From Rhodococcus sp. OK302 (GTDB lineage: Bacteria > Actinomycetota > Actinomycetes > Mycobacteriales > Mycobacteriaceae), in the NCBI RefSeq assembly GCF_002245895.1, contig NZ_NPJZ01000001.1, forward strand, positions 3,942,501-4,006,500: a stretch of 64,000 nt of DNA, given 5' to 3'. A program made the translations under genes and the position numbers. Below, piece by piece: positions 55,769-63,660 of the stretch. The notes under the pieces were generated by a model that had not been told where the DNA came from, made no database searches, and worked only from the letters and a program-made list of their open reading frames with translations. Position 1 is the stretch's first letter; the number at the start of each line of letters is the position of its first letter.

Positions 55769-56182
55769 TCAGTGAGGCCTAGAAGTTCCGGGCTGCGCAG
55801 CATTTTTCGTGGATTCACGAACCTCGAGGGCCGCGAGTGCTTCCCGAAGGGCATCGGCTTCGTCGGCGTTGACCTGGCCCACGAAGTGCACCAATGCTGC
55901 CGCCCGGCCACCGGACTCCGGAGCCTGGGCGAGTGCGTCGACCATCAAACTGGCAACCAACTCTTCACGCTTGTTCACCGGAAGGTACCGATGGGCGCGG
56001 TCGTCACGTTGCTGAATTACCAGATGCTTCTTCGCTAGACGTTGCAAAACCGTCATCACTGTTGTGTACGCCAACTCGCGATGCGTCGCGAGGGCTTCAT
56101 GTACTTGCCGCACAGTTTGCGGTTCCGTGGTGGACCACAAATGATCCATCACCGCGCGTTCGAGTTCACCTAGACCTGCCAT
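55769..56182 (-). CDS. blaI: BlaI/MecI family transcriptional repressor
   Basis: 137 residues. An N-terminal winged helix: GELERAVMDHLWSTTEPQTV, then VREVHEALATHRELAYTTVMTVL-type recognition region and LAKKHLVIQQRDDRAHRYLP. The C-terminal dimerisation helices end in RESTKNAAQ. It represses the blaI-blaR operon at the dyad 56217-56233 and probably other sites. The ortholog in M. tuberculosis (Rv1846c) has a wider regulon that includes respiration and ATP synthase genes. Confidence 0.94.
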   Translation of the reverse strand: MAGLGELERAVMDHLWSTTEPQTVRQVHEALATHRELAYTTVMTVLQRLAKKHLVIQQRDDRAHRYLPVNKREELVASLMVDALAQAPESGGRAAALVHFVGQVNADEADALREALAALEVRESTKNAAQPGTSRPH

Positions 56183-56216
56183 TCTTCGATTCTACGGACT
56201 CCCACGACGAAATACG

Positions 56217-56233
56217 TACTACTGGTAGTAGTA
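56217..56233. promoter_or_regulatory. BlaI operator of the blaI-blaR operon
   Basis: TACTACTGGTAGTAGTA, a dyad with form TACTAC-N5-GTAGTA, 35 bases upstream of the blaI start. It lies in the divergent region shared with the large membrane protein gene at 56357 and may control that gene as well. Confidence 0.8.
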
Positions 56234-56356
56234 AGCGCCCCCTCAGTGGTGTGGTATTGGCCATAGTGAGCTGCACTACAGATAACGTGAGGGGAGATGG
56301 TAAGCACGTCTGTAGTCGGTCAGCACAGTCGATCAACAGAAAGTAGCCACGCGTAG

Positions 56357-58930
56357 ATGAAGATCGACAGTTCCCCGGTATCCGCGAGTCCAGCGAACCG
56401 CCTGGCTGGGTACGTCGGCAAAGTTGGCAACATCGTTCGTTTCGGTATCCGAGATGCTCCGATGACCACATCACTGGCCGTTGTCATGTGGGCCTTGGGC
56501 GCGATAACCGGAAGCCTCGTGCACGGACCGTCGCGAGCTCTCGCCTATCACATCGCCACCGGGATGGGTTCGCTGCAGCACGGACGGATCTGGACACCGC
56601 TCACGTCCGCGTTGTGGGAAGGCAACCTGCTGCGATACATCGGGGCGACAATCCTGTTGTTTGTCGTCGCCGCCCCCCTCGAACGCCGTATGGGTACCCG
56701 GAAACTGGCCATCGCAGCCGTCAGCACCCAGATCCTCGGAGTAATCCTCGGACTGGGATGGGCGTCGCTCGCGAAAGTCTTCGACTCCAGTTGGGGTTTC
56801 CGCCTTCACGTCGGAATAGCCGTGGGGGCCAGCGCCTGGATCGTGGGCGCATTGATGGTCGCGAGTGCAAACATGGGGACTCTGTGGCGTCGACGCATTC
56901 GTGTCGGCATTCTCGCGCTGACCATCACGCTCGCCTTGTTCAGTGGTCAATTGCAAGATGTGATCCGACTGTGCTCCGGGGTTGTGGGGTTGGTGATCGG
57001 TGCGTGGATCGTGGGGAGGTCTGCCCGCGGTGATCGGATCGTGGGAACGCAGCGTGAAGGCCGAGTGCTCGTTGCCATCGTGGTGGCGGCCAGTGCGATC
57101 GGCCCGATGATTGCCGCTCTGTCGCCACAAGCTGTCGGTCCGCTCGCAGTTCTCCGTGATCTCTTTCGCGGGGTCCCGTGGACGGTGTCCGAGGTACGGG
57201 ACCTGTGCGCCGAGTCGGCCACTGCCCCTGACTGCCGACGGGGCCTGTTGGAACTCCGTCTATCCGGCATCGGCCCGACCCTGCTTTCACTGATGCCGTC
57301 GATCTTCGTGCTCGTGCTCAGCGACGGATTGCGCCGCGGACGACGGTTCGCGTGGATCGCCGCCGTCTGCGCTCAGGTGGTCCTGCTGATTCTCTCGATC
57401 GGCAACTTCGTTGTCCGCTTCATCGAGGCCGCCGACAGCGACAGTTTGTTCTACGGCATCGGTGATCCCAACGTGTACCGGACTCTCGTGCCGTTCCTGA
57501 CCCCACTGTTCGTGTTGATCATGCTGATTTTCACGCGGCGCTATTTCGACGTGGCGGCCCCGGTCAGGACCTACCGCAAACTGGGTGTCTCGCTGTTGGT
57601 GCTCGTGGCGGGTTTGATCGTCGTCTACGTGGGGGGTGGGATGGTGGCGCGGCACGGATTCGACCGTGAGCCCACCGCCTTGATGCTTCTCGCAGATTTC
57701 CCCCAACGACTGGTGCCGCCGGTATACCTGCAACTGGTCAATCCTCGCCTCCTGCCCGTCGACGTCGAAGCGACCTTGCTCTTCGAATGGACGGGCGTCG
57801 TATTCTGGGTCGCCGCATCGATTCTCGTGTTCGCGACGCTCTTGAAACCTGCCAATGAAATCGATCCACGAGCAACTGGCCGTGCGCGAGCGATGTTGCG
57901 GGCGGGTACCGGCAGTCCGCTGTCCTGGATGACGACCTGGAAAGGCAATTCGTACTGGTTCAGTTCCGACGGCTCGAGCTACGTTGCGTACCGCGTCGTC
58001 GTCGGCGTCGCACTCACCACCGGTGATCCGGTCGGGCCGCCGGATCGGATGCGTCGAACCATCGAGGAATTCGCCGAGTTCGTGTCCGACAACGGTTGGA
58101 TCCCCTGTCTGTACTCGGTCACGGACGATGTGCGGGCCATTACCGATTCGATGGGCTGGAGTGGCCTCGAGGTAGCGGAGGAGACTGTCCTCGATCTCGG
58201 GGAGATCGCATTCACCGGCAAACGCTTCCAAGACGTGCGGACCGCCTTGAACCGGGCAAAGAAGACCGGCATCACCGCCGAATGGATTCGATTCCCGCAC
58301 GCACCGCTCGCGATCAAAGACCAGATCGTTGCAATTTCCGAGGAATGGGTCGCGGACAAGGGAATGCCGGAAATGGGTTTCACACTCGGCGGACTCGACG
58401 AGGTCGACGACGACGAAGTGCGATGCCTGGTCGCCCTCGACGAGGAACGAACCGTCCACGGAGTGACGTCCTGGCTGCCGGTCTACCGAGACGGTCAGAT
58501 CGTCGGCTGGACCCTCGATTTCATGCGACGACGCGCCGAAGGCTTCCGCCCGGCCATGGAATTTCTGATCGCGTCGGCCGCCCTCACACTCGAAGAAGAG
58601 GGGGTCGAGTTCCTGAGTCTCTCCGGTGCGCCACTCGCAAAGGTTGCCTCGGATCGAGAGTCGAATCTCGACGAGCCGGAAGCGACGACGCTCTCGGCAG
58701 TTATGGACAACGTCCTCGACCTTCTAGGCCGCACACTCGAACCGGTCTACGGGTTCCGCTCGCTCCTGGCTTTCAAATCGAAGTTCCAGCCGCGATACGT
58801 CCCGATGCACATGGTGTTCGCCGACCCAGCAGCGCTGCCGAGCATCGGTAACGCAGTCGGGCGGGCGTACTTGCCGACGGTGTCTCTCGGTCAGGGAGTG
58901 AAGTTGGTGCGGACGATCCTGGGCCGCTGA
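56357..58930 (+). CDS. Large MprF-like DUF2156 membrane protein with rhomboid-like N-terminus
   Basis: 857 residues. The N-terminal half carries about twelve transmembrane helices, the first group arranged like a rhomboid fold. The cytoplasmic C-terminal part (about 545-845) is a DUF2156 (lysylphosphatidylglycerol synthetase-type acyltransferase) domain: SYWFSSDGSSYVAYRVVVGVAL, GRTLEPVYGFRSLLAFKSKF. In MprF the domain transfers an amino acid from aminoacyl-tRNA to phosphatidylglycerol, lowering surface charge. There is no fused LysRS domain, unlike in LysX. The divergent BlaI operator suggests control by envelope stress. A 19-bp hairpin follows the stop. Confidence 0.87.
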   Translation: MKIDSSPVSASPANRLAGYVGKVGNIVRFGIRDAPMTTSLAVVMWALGAITGSLVHGPSRALAYHIATGMGSLQHGRIWTPLTSALWEGNLLRYIGATILLFVVAAPLERRMGTRKLAIAAVSTQILGVILGLGWASLAKVFDSSWGFRLHVGIAVGASAWIVGALMVASANMGTLWRRRIRVGILALTITLALFSGQLQDVIRLCSGVVGLVIGAWIVGRSARGDRIVGTQREGRVLVAIVVAASAIGPMIAALSPQAVGPLAVLRDLFRGVPWTVSEVRDLCAESATAPDCRRGLLELRLSGIGPTLLSLMPSIFVLVLSDGLRRGRRFAWIAAVCAQVVLLILSIGNFVVRFIEAADSDSLFYGIGDPNVYRTLVPFLTPLFVLIMLIFTRRYFDVAAPVRTYRKLGVSLLVLVAGLIVVYVGGGMVARHGFDREPTALMLLADFPQRLVPPVYLQLVNPRLLPVDVEATLLFEWTGVVFWVAASILVFATLLKPANEIDPRATGRARAMLRAGTGSPLSWMTTWKGNSYWFSSDGSSYVAYRVVVGVALTTGDPVGPPDRMRRTIEEFAEFVSDNGWIPCLYSVTDDVRAITDSMGWSGLEVAEETVLDLGEIAFTGKRFQDVRTALNRAKKTGITAEWIRFPHAPLAIKDQIVAISEEWVADKGMPEMGFTLGGLDEVDDDEVRCLVALDEERTVHGVTSWLPVYRDGQIVGWTLDFMRRRAEGFRPAMEFLIASAALTLEEEGVEFLSLSGAPLAKVASDRESNLDEPEATTLSAVMDNVLDLLGRTLEPVYGFRSLLAFKSKFQPRYVPMHMVFADPAALPSIGNAVGRAYLPTVSLGQGVKLVRTILGR

Positions 58931-58932
58931 CC

Positions 58933-58983
58933 GAGCGAACGTACCTTTCGGTCGATCCAAGGCGCCGAAAGGTACGTTCGCTC
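58933..58983. terminator. Perfect 19-bp inverted repeat, bidirectional terminator
   Basis: GAGCGAACGTACCTTTCGG at 58933-58951 pairs perfectly with 58965-58983 across a 13-base loop. It sits between convergent genes and overlaps the last bases of the siderophore ATPase gene. No T-tract accompanies it. Confidence 0.6.
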
Positions 58984-59854
58984 AAACTGGGGTGGGGGAA
59001 TTCGCGGGCCTTGCAACCGGACCGCCGACCGCGCCGAACACGTGCCGGGTTCCGATCGGCACGATCAGTGGCCGATCCGATACGGGATCGTCGATCACCA
59101 CTGCCTCGAGGCCGAACACCTCGAGGAGAAGTTCGGCGGAAATGATGTCCTTGGGAATCCCGGCGGCGACAACGGCGCCGTCGCGCATCACGATCAGGTG
59201 GTCGCTGTAGCGCACCGCGAGGTTGAGGTCGTGCAAAATCATGACGACGGTTCGGCCCATTTCCTCGTGCAACTGATCCACGAGGTCGAGAACCTCCATG
59301 GAATGCGCAAGGTCGAGGTACGTCGTCGGTTCGTCCAGTAGGAGGATGTCGGTGCCTTGAGCCAAGGCCATCGAGATCCAGGCCCGCTGACGCTGACCAC
59401 CGGAGAGTTGGTCGACCGGACGATCCGCCAGATCGGAAACTCCGGTCAACGCGAGAGCCTGAGCTACCTCGCCCTCGTCGTCGGAAGACCATTGGCGGAT
59501 CCACGACTGGTGCGGATGGCGTCCACGCGCAACCAAGTCCGCGACAGTCAGGCCCTCCGGGGCGACGGGTGTCTGGGGAAGCATGCCGAGGATCCGCGCA
59601 ACCTCCTTGGTCTTCATGGAACTGATTGCCTTGCCGTCCAAAACAACTGACCCACTCTTGGGCTTGAGTAGACGCCCCAGGGCTCGCAGGAGCGTGGACT
59701 TGCCGCAACCGTTGGGGCCGATGACCGTCGTGATCACACCGGTCGGGATCTCGAGATCGAGCCCGTCGACGATGATGCGGTCGCCGTAACCGAGAGTGAG
59801 ATTTTGTGCGACGAGCCGCGACGGTGCGTCGACGGATGTGGACGTGGTGGTCAT
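58982..59854 (-). CDS. Iron-siderophore ABC transporter ATP-binding protein, FepC/FecE-like
   Basis: 290 residues. Walker A is GPNGCGKST (46-54), the Q-loop lies in GMLPQTPVAPEGLTVADLVARGRHPH, the signature is LSGGQRQRAWI and Walker B is ILLLDEPTTYLD. The GRxPH segment in the helical domain is typical of iron-siderophore and cobalamin importers. It overlaps the permease gene by four bases, third gene of a minus-strand uptake operon. Iron import is expected, with derepression under low iron through IdeR. Confidence 0.94.
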   Translation of the reverse strand: MTTTSTSVDAPSRLVAQNLTLGYGDRIIVDGLDLEIPTGVITTVIGPNGCGKSTLLRALGRLLKPKSGSVVLDGKAISSMKTKEVARILGMLPQTPVAPEGLTVADLVARGRHPHQSWIRQWSSDDEGEVAQALALTGVSDLADRPVDQLSGGQRQRAWISMALAQGTDILLLDEPTTYLDLAHSMEVLDLVDQLHEEMGRTVVMILHDLNLAVRYSDHLIVMRDGAVVAAGIPKDIISAELLLEVFGLEAVVIDDPVSDRPLIVPIGTRHVFGAVGGPVARPANSPTPV

Positions 59855-60945
59855 CCCGTGACCTTTCGATTGTTGCGGACCAAGAGGTAGATCAGGAACG
59901 GTCCACCCAGTGCTGAGGTAACGATGCCGACGGGCAGTTCCACCGGAAGAATCGTTCGAGCGATCACGTCACTGCCGACCACCAACACGGCACCGGCGAG
60001 TGCGGACGCGACAATCGGAGGACCGGCCGATCGCACCAGACGCATCGCGACCTGCGGCGCGGCCAACGCCACGAAACCCACGGGGCCGGCAGCTGCCGTC
60101 GCGATCGCGGCCAGTGCCACCGCCGAGAGTAGAAGCGTGGCCTGCGACGACTGAAGTCGCACGCCCAGCGACGTCGCATTGTCCTCACCCAATCGCAAGG
60201 CGCCCATGGTGAACGATGCGATGACCGCGTACCCGCCGACGACTACGAGAGCAATCGCGACCGGCCACATCTGGTTCCAACTCGCGCCGTTGAGAGACCC
60301 ATTCAGCCACACCTGCGCGCGCGATGCGTCGTTGATATCCGCGGAGATCAGGAGCCAGCGGGTGGCCGCGACCAACATGGCATTGATACCGATGCCGATG
60401 AGGATCAGCCGGAATCCTTCGACCCCTTTGCGCCACGCCAGTGTGTAGATAACCACCGCGGTGACGAGGCCGCCGGCAAGAGCTGCCAGCGGAATACCGA
60501 TCGTCGAAAACAGGCCCACAAACGATCCGCCGCCGCCCAGGACGATCAGCGCGACTGCAGCTGCACTGGAACCTGCGGTGATACCGAGAATATCGGGACT
60601 TGCCAGGGAATTCCGGGCAATCGTCTGGGTGATGGCTCCGGCGATAGCGAGTGCCATTCCGATGAAAAGTGCAGTGAGCGCACGGGGCATACGCATGTCG
60701 AGAACGATCAGGTTTTGCGTCTTCGAGCCGTTTCCGAGGAGCACTGATATGACGTCCGGGATCGAAATCGGGTAGTCACCGCGTCCGAGGTTGATACAGA
60801 GCAGGAGGAACAGCGCGCCCGTGAGCGCAAGGCACACCGCGACCGGCAGTGGTCGATACACCAGTGAAAACGAACCGAGACGAAGAGCTTTGCGAGAGGG
60901 AACGGTCCGGGGCAGTGCCCGAGGTTCGCTGTGTGTGAGCGTCAC
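59851..60945 (-). CDS. Siderophore ABC transporter permease, FecCD family
   Basis: 364 residues, about ten transmembrane helices, with DMRMPRALTALFIGMALAIAGAITQTIARNSLASPDILGITAGSSAA, the hallmark start of FecCD permeases, and GFVALAAPQVAMRLV near the end. It pairs with the other permease to form the membrane channel. It overlaps its neighbours on both sides by four bases, so the three genes are coupled. There is no periplasmic-type binding protein gene in the visible operon. Confidence 0.94.
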   Translation of the reverse strand: MTLTHSEPRALPRTVPSRKALRLGSFSLVYRPLPVAVCLALTGALFLLLCINLGRGDYPISIPDVISVLLGNGSKTQNLIVLDMRMPRALTALFIGMALAIAGAITQTIARNSLASPDILGITAGSSAAAVALIVLGGGGSFVGLFSTIGIPLAALAGGLVTAVVIYTLAWRKGVEGFRLILIGIGINAMLVAATRWLLISADINDASRAQVWLNGSLNGASWNQMWPVAIALVVVGGYAVIASFTMGALRLGEDNATSLGVRLQSSQATLLLSAVALAAIATAAAGPVGFVALAAPQVAMRLVRSAGPPIVASALAGAVLVVGSDVIARTILPVELPVGIVTSALGGPFLIYLLVRNNRKVTG

Positions 60946-62408
60946 AGACTGGCCAGCTTTCTGCGGCGTACGAGCGCAATGAAGAATGGTGCACCGAAGA
61001 TGGCCAGAATGATTCCGACCTGCAGTTCACCCGGACGGACGACAACCCGTCCGACGACGTCGGCGGTGATCAACATGATCGCGCCGAGCAAACCCGCGTA
61101 GGGCACAAGCCAGCGGTAATCGGGACCGGTGATGGCGCGTGCGACGTGGGGTACGACCAGGCCGATGAAGGCAATGGGACCGCACGCTGCGGTGGCAGCA
61201 CCCGTGAGCAGGGTGATCGCGACGATGCCGAGTGTCCGACTGAATGCGATGTTGGTTCCGAGTGCCCGAGCAACGTCGTCGCCGAGGCTCAGAACGTTCA
61301 GGCCCGGCGTGCTCGCGAGTGCGATCACCAAGCCGAGTATCAGGAAGGGAAGGACTTGCCACAGCACGTCGAATCCTCGACCGGATACCGAACCGACCAC
61401 CCAGAAGCGGTAGGCGTCCAAGCTGGTCTGATCGAGAATGATGACGGCATCGGTCATCGCCTGCAAGAAGAACGCGACCGCCGCGCCGGCGAGTGCCAGG
61501 CTCAGCGGACTGGAACCGCCGCTACCGATCGAGGACAACCCGAATACGACGACGCTCGCGGCAAATGAACCGGCAAACGCGAACCACATGTACTGACTCG
61601 GAGCCGTGAAGCCGAAGAAGTAGATAGCCAGGACGACGAAGAACGCGGCGCCGGCGTTCAATCCGAGTAGGCCGGCATCGGCGAGGGGGTTGCGCGTATG
61701 ACCTTGAATGAGCGCACCGGCAATGCCGAGTGCAATGCCGACAGCCAATCCCAGGGCTGTTCGGGGGGCACGCAATGTGCGGACGATGATGTCGGTCTGT
61801 GAGCCTTCCGAACTGAAGATCGCGTGAAAGATCTCGGCGAACGTCAACGGTCGCGCCCCGACCGCGATACTGGCGAGCATCACGAGGAGTAACAGGATCG
61901 CCAGTACTGCGAGCCCGGTAAGTCTGCGTCGCCGCATGGCGCCGGCGCTGGTGTCCCGCTCGAGTTCTTCGAATCCTTCGTCGCGCGCAGTGCTTTCGCG
62001 AACAACTTCGATTCCGGCTCGATTGAACGGGCGTAGGAGCGCGCGTCGAGGTCCGATCGGCTGCTTCGTCGACGCGTCACGGGTGGTCAGACCGACCCAG
62101 CCTTTGCCTGACGTCCGGCCGGTGTTGCCTTCGCGGAATCCGAGATTCCAGATCGCCAGCCCGAGCGCGATGGCGATGGCTGTGCCACCGAATACTGCTC
62201 GGTCGGCTTCACCGCCGCCGTTCGCGTCGCGCAGTGACGAGACGACGTACCAGCCGATCATCAGGGGTAACGCGAAGATTCCGGCGTCGAATGCGGCGGC
62301 GAGTACACGCAGGCGAACAGGGGCGGGTCCGCGCGGGACGATACGTCGTCCGTAGGTCTCACTGGGCCCGGGAGGTCGTTCGCTCCGGGGCGTGTCGGTC
62401 ATGGTCAC
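60942..62408 (-). CDS. Siderophore permease with fused N-terminal RDD domain
   Basis: 488 residues. The first about 125 residues form an RDD-type domain (PVRLRVLAAAFDAGIFALP, then AIALGLAIWNLGFREGNTG and RTSGKGWVGL), which is normally a stand-alone small membrane protein. A linker and a FecCD permease follow from about 160 (IIVRTLRAPRTALGLAVG; LAGALIQGHTRNPLADAGLLGLNAG). No stop or frameshift separates them. First gene of the uptake operon, 45 bases downstream of an IdeR box. The RDD part may add two or three helices or a regulatory contact. Confidence 0.9.
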   Translation of the reverse strand: MTMTDTPRSERPPGPSETYGRRIVPRGPAPVRLRVLAAAFDAGIFALPLMIGWYVVSSLRDANGGGEADRAVFGGTAIAIALGLAIWNLGFREGNTGRTSGKGWVGLTTRDASTKQPIGPRRALLRPFNRAGIEVVRESTARDEGFEELERDTSAGAMRRRRLTGLAVLAILLLLVMLASIAVGARPLTFAEIFHAIFSSEGSQTDIIVRTLRAPRTALGLAVGIALGIAGALIQGHTRNPLADAGLLGLNAGAAFFVVLAIYFFGFTAPSQYMWFAFAGSFAASVVVFGLSSIGSGGSSPLSLALAGAAVAFFLQAMTDAVIILDQTSLDAYRFWVVGSVSGRGFDVLWQVLPFLILGLVIALASTPGLNVLSLGDDVARALGTNIAFSRTLGIVAITLLTGAATAACGPIAFIGLVVPHVARAITGPDYRWLVPYAGLLGAIMLITADVVGRVVVRPGELQVGIILAIFGAPFFIALVRRRKLASL

Positions 62409-62452
62409 TGGTGGATCGAGCTCCTGGTCTGTGCTCGCAGGGGATTCGAATC

Positions 62453-62471
62453 TTAGGTTACGGAACCCTAT
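62453..62471. promoter_or_regulatory. IdeR/DtxR-type iron box of the siderophore operon
   Basis: TTAGGTTACGGAACCCTAT matches the 19-bp mycobacterial IdeR consensus at 14 positions, counted by eye. It lies 45 bases upstream of the RDD-permease start, as expected for iron-dependent repression. Confidence 0.65.
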
Positions 62472-62545
62472 GAAGCTGGCGTCGGTTCGGGTTAGGTTCG
62501 GATCTGATCCGGGTGCTCAGGGTCACAGCAATCAATTTCTTGAAT

Positions 62546-62564
62546 TATGGTGAGGCTAACCTAT
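62546..62564. promoter_or_regulatory. IdeR/DtxR-type iron box of the gene at 62602
   Basis: TATGGTGAGGCTAACCTAT matches the IdeR consensus at 15 of 19 positions. It lies 38 bases before the start of the rightward gene, probably in its promoter. Confidence 0.75.
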
Positions 62565-62601
62565 GTTAAACGGGCAACATAACTTCGGCGAATTGGAGCG
62601 C

Positions 62602-63402
62602 ATGGTGACCATGACCATGACCACCCAGCATGTGCAGTCACGAGATCTCGACCTCCGAACTGACGCATTCGCTTGCACATGCGCCCGGTTGCGGGCCCTC
62701 AACCCTGACTACCCGCGGGTTTACGCGGTGGCCGCGATGGCAGGCGAAGGAAAACGGCGGTGGTGGAAACTGAGCACCGGCTTGGAGTCGGACCGCGTGG
62801 ACAACTTGCTGGCGCGATCGTTGCAGGACCTCGGTAATCGCGAAGCTGCCGCAGTGCAAGTGGCAACGTCGTTGATCCATGCCGTCGTCGGCAGGGTTGC
62901 GGCGTCGATCGTGGCAGACGGATCCGCCTGGGATCCGGGCCTGGAGAATCTCTGGATCCACATGGACAGCGACAGTGGCATCGACTGGGCCGGTGTCGCT
63001 GACGAAACACTGCGCGTTGCCCCCGGAAGTTCCCAGTACGGCCGCGATGGGGTTGTTGACATGCCCTGTGAGGCGGCGTTGTCCATCTGGGTAGCGCATC
63101 GATGCCTGACATCGCTTCGCGCGGTGCACAACGCGGTGTCGCGGCGTGCGCCCATCGACTCCGTCCGATTCTGGGGTCTGGTCGGGGAATCGATCTTGGG
63201 TGCGACTGCGTATGTACCAATCCTTGCGGGTGAAGGCGAAACTGTGGCGTGGCGACGTGGACAGGGATTGCTCGACGCATTTGTCGACGCCGGGGTCCCC
63301 GTGCGGACGCGTCGAAAGGGCGGTTTGCGTCCTCGTTGGCGCACGCTCGACGAAGCCCCTTGCGTCCTCGTTGGCGCACGCTCGACGAAGCCCCTTGCGT
63401 AA
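62602..63402 (+). CDS. Iron-regulated protein of unknown function, possibly FhuF-like
   Basis: 266 residues. ATG at 62602 or GTG at 62605, the latter better spaced from GGAG. The ATG at 62563 is unlikely because it lies inside the iron box. The sequence is soluble, with CTCARLRAL near the start and LGLVGESILGATAYVP in the C-terminal half. The layout loosely recalls FhuF-type siderophore reductases, but the usual C-terminal CC-x10-C iron-sulfur motif is missing, so I do not assign the function. A 35-bp tandem duplication at the end has changed its C-terminus. Confidence 0.6.
   Translation: MVTMTMTTQHVQSRDLDLRTDAFACTCARLRALNPDYPRVYAVAAMAGEGKRRWWKLSTGLESDRVDNLLARSLQDLGNREAAAVQVATSLIHAVVGRVAASIVADGSAWDPGLENLWIHMDSDSGIDWAGVADETLRVAPGSSQYGRDGVVDMPCEAALSIWVAHRCLTSLRAVHNAVSRRAPIDSVRFWGLVGESILGATAYVPILAGEGETVAWRRGQGLLDAFVDAGVPVRTRRKGGLRPRWRTLDEAPCVLVGARSTKPLA
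63326..63395 (+). repeat. 35-bp perfect tandem duplication at gene 3' end
   Basis: Two identical 35-base copies (63326-63360 and 63361-63395) followed by a 5-base start of a third. Because 35 is not a multiple of three, the second copy is read in another frame and replaces the original end DEAPCVIR with a longer tail. The copy also ends at the -35 region of the downstream iron-regulated RNA. Confidence 0.9.
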
Positions 63403-63421
63403 TTAGGTAAACCTTGCCTAT
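63403..63421. promoter_or_regulatory. IdeR/DtxR-type iron box in promoter of ncRNA
   Basis: TTAGGTAAACCTTGCCTAT matches the IdeR consensus at 13 positions and contains the dyad AGGTAA-N3-TTGCCT. It fills the spacer between TTGCGT at 63395-63400 (-35) and TATGCT at 63419-63424 (-10), the classical place for repression. Confidence 0.65.
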
Positions 63422-63430
63422 GCTTATGTG

Positions 63431-63568
63431 GCACGGAGCGGGAGTTACCAGCCCGCACAGTGCAATCAACTGCCGGACCGCGCCGGAGTCCTGAGGGCTG
63501 CAGAGACTCCCGGTCCTTCCCACGGCGGGTTTCGCATCACACGATGCGGAGCCCGCCGGTTCTTGTTT
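63431..63568 (+). ncRNA. Iron-responsive small RNA, MrsI-like candidate
   Basis: A compact transcription unit with no convincing ORF between the gene at 62602 and the thioesterase gene. An IdeR-box promoter at 63395-63424 would initiate near 63431. Three hairpins follow: GCGGG/CCCGC (63438-63456); a two-part stem GGACCG and GGAGTC with their complements (63475-63516); and a terminator stem (63523-63558) followed by GTTCTTGTTT. In M. tuberculosis the iron-sparing sRNA MrsI (ncRv11846) is encoded between Rv1846c and Rv1847. Here the downstream gene is the Rv1847-like thioesterase. Homology is inferred from position, iron box and architecture only. Confidence 0.6.
63523..63568 (+). terminator. 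Intrinsic terminator of the iron-regulated RNA
   Basis: CGGCGGG (63523-63529) pairs with CCCGCCG (63552-63558), with an inner CGCATC/GATGCG stem and loop ACAC, followed by a T-rich GTTCTTGTTT. Confidence 0.8.
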
Positions 63569-63660
63569 CCAGACCTGAGTCCAGGCTCGAGTAGCTACTC
63601 GTGTAGGCAAGTAGTCAGCGGCAGCCACTCCGGCGCCACGGAACCACAGATGGAGAAGGC

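Noticed and set aside
56264..56278. Dyad TAGTGAGCTGCACTA as second BlaI site
   Set aside because: The arm orientation is opposite to that of TACTAC/GTAGTA, so it does not fit the BlaI operator.
63426..63493. Short ORF MLMWHGAG... within the iron-regulated RNA
   Set aside because: Its start lies at or before the predicted transcription start, and it has no ribosome site; structure suggests RNA function.
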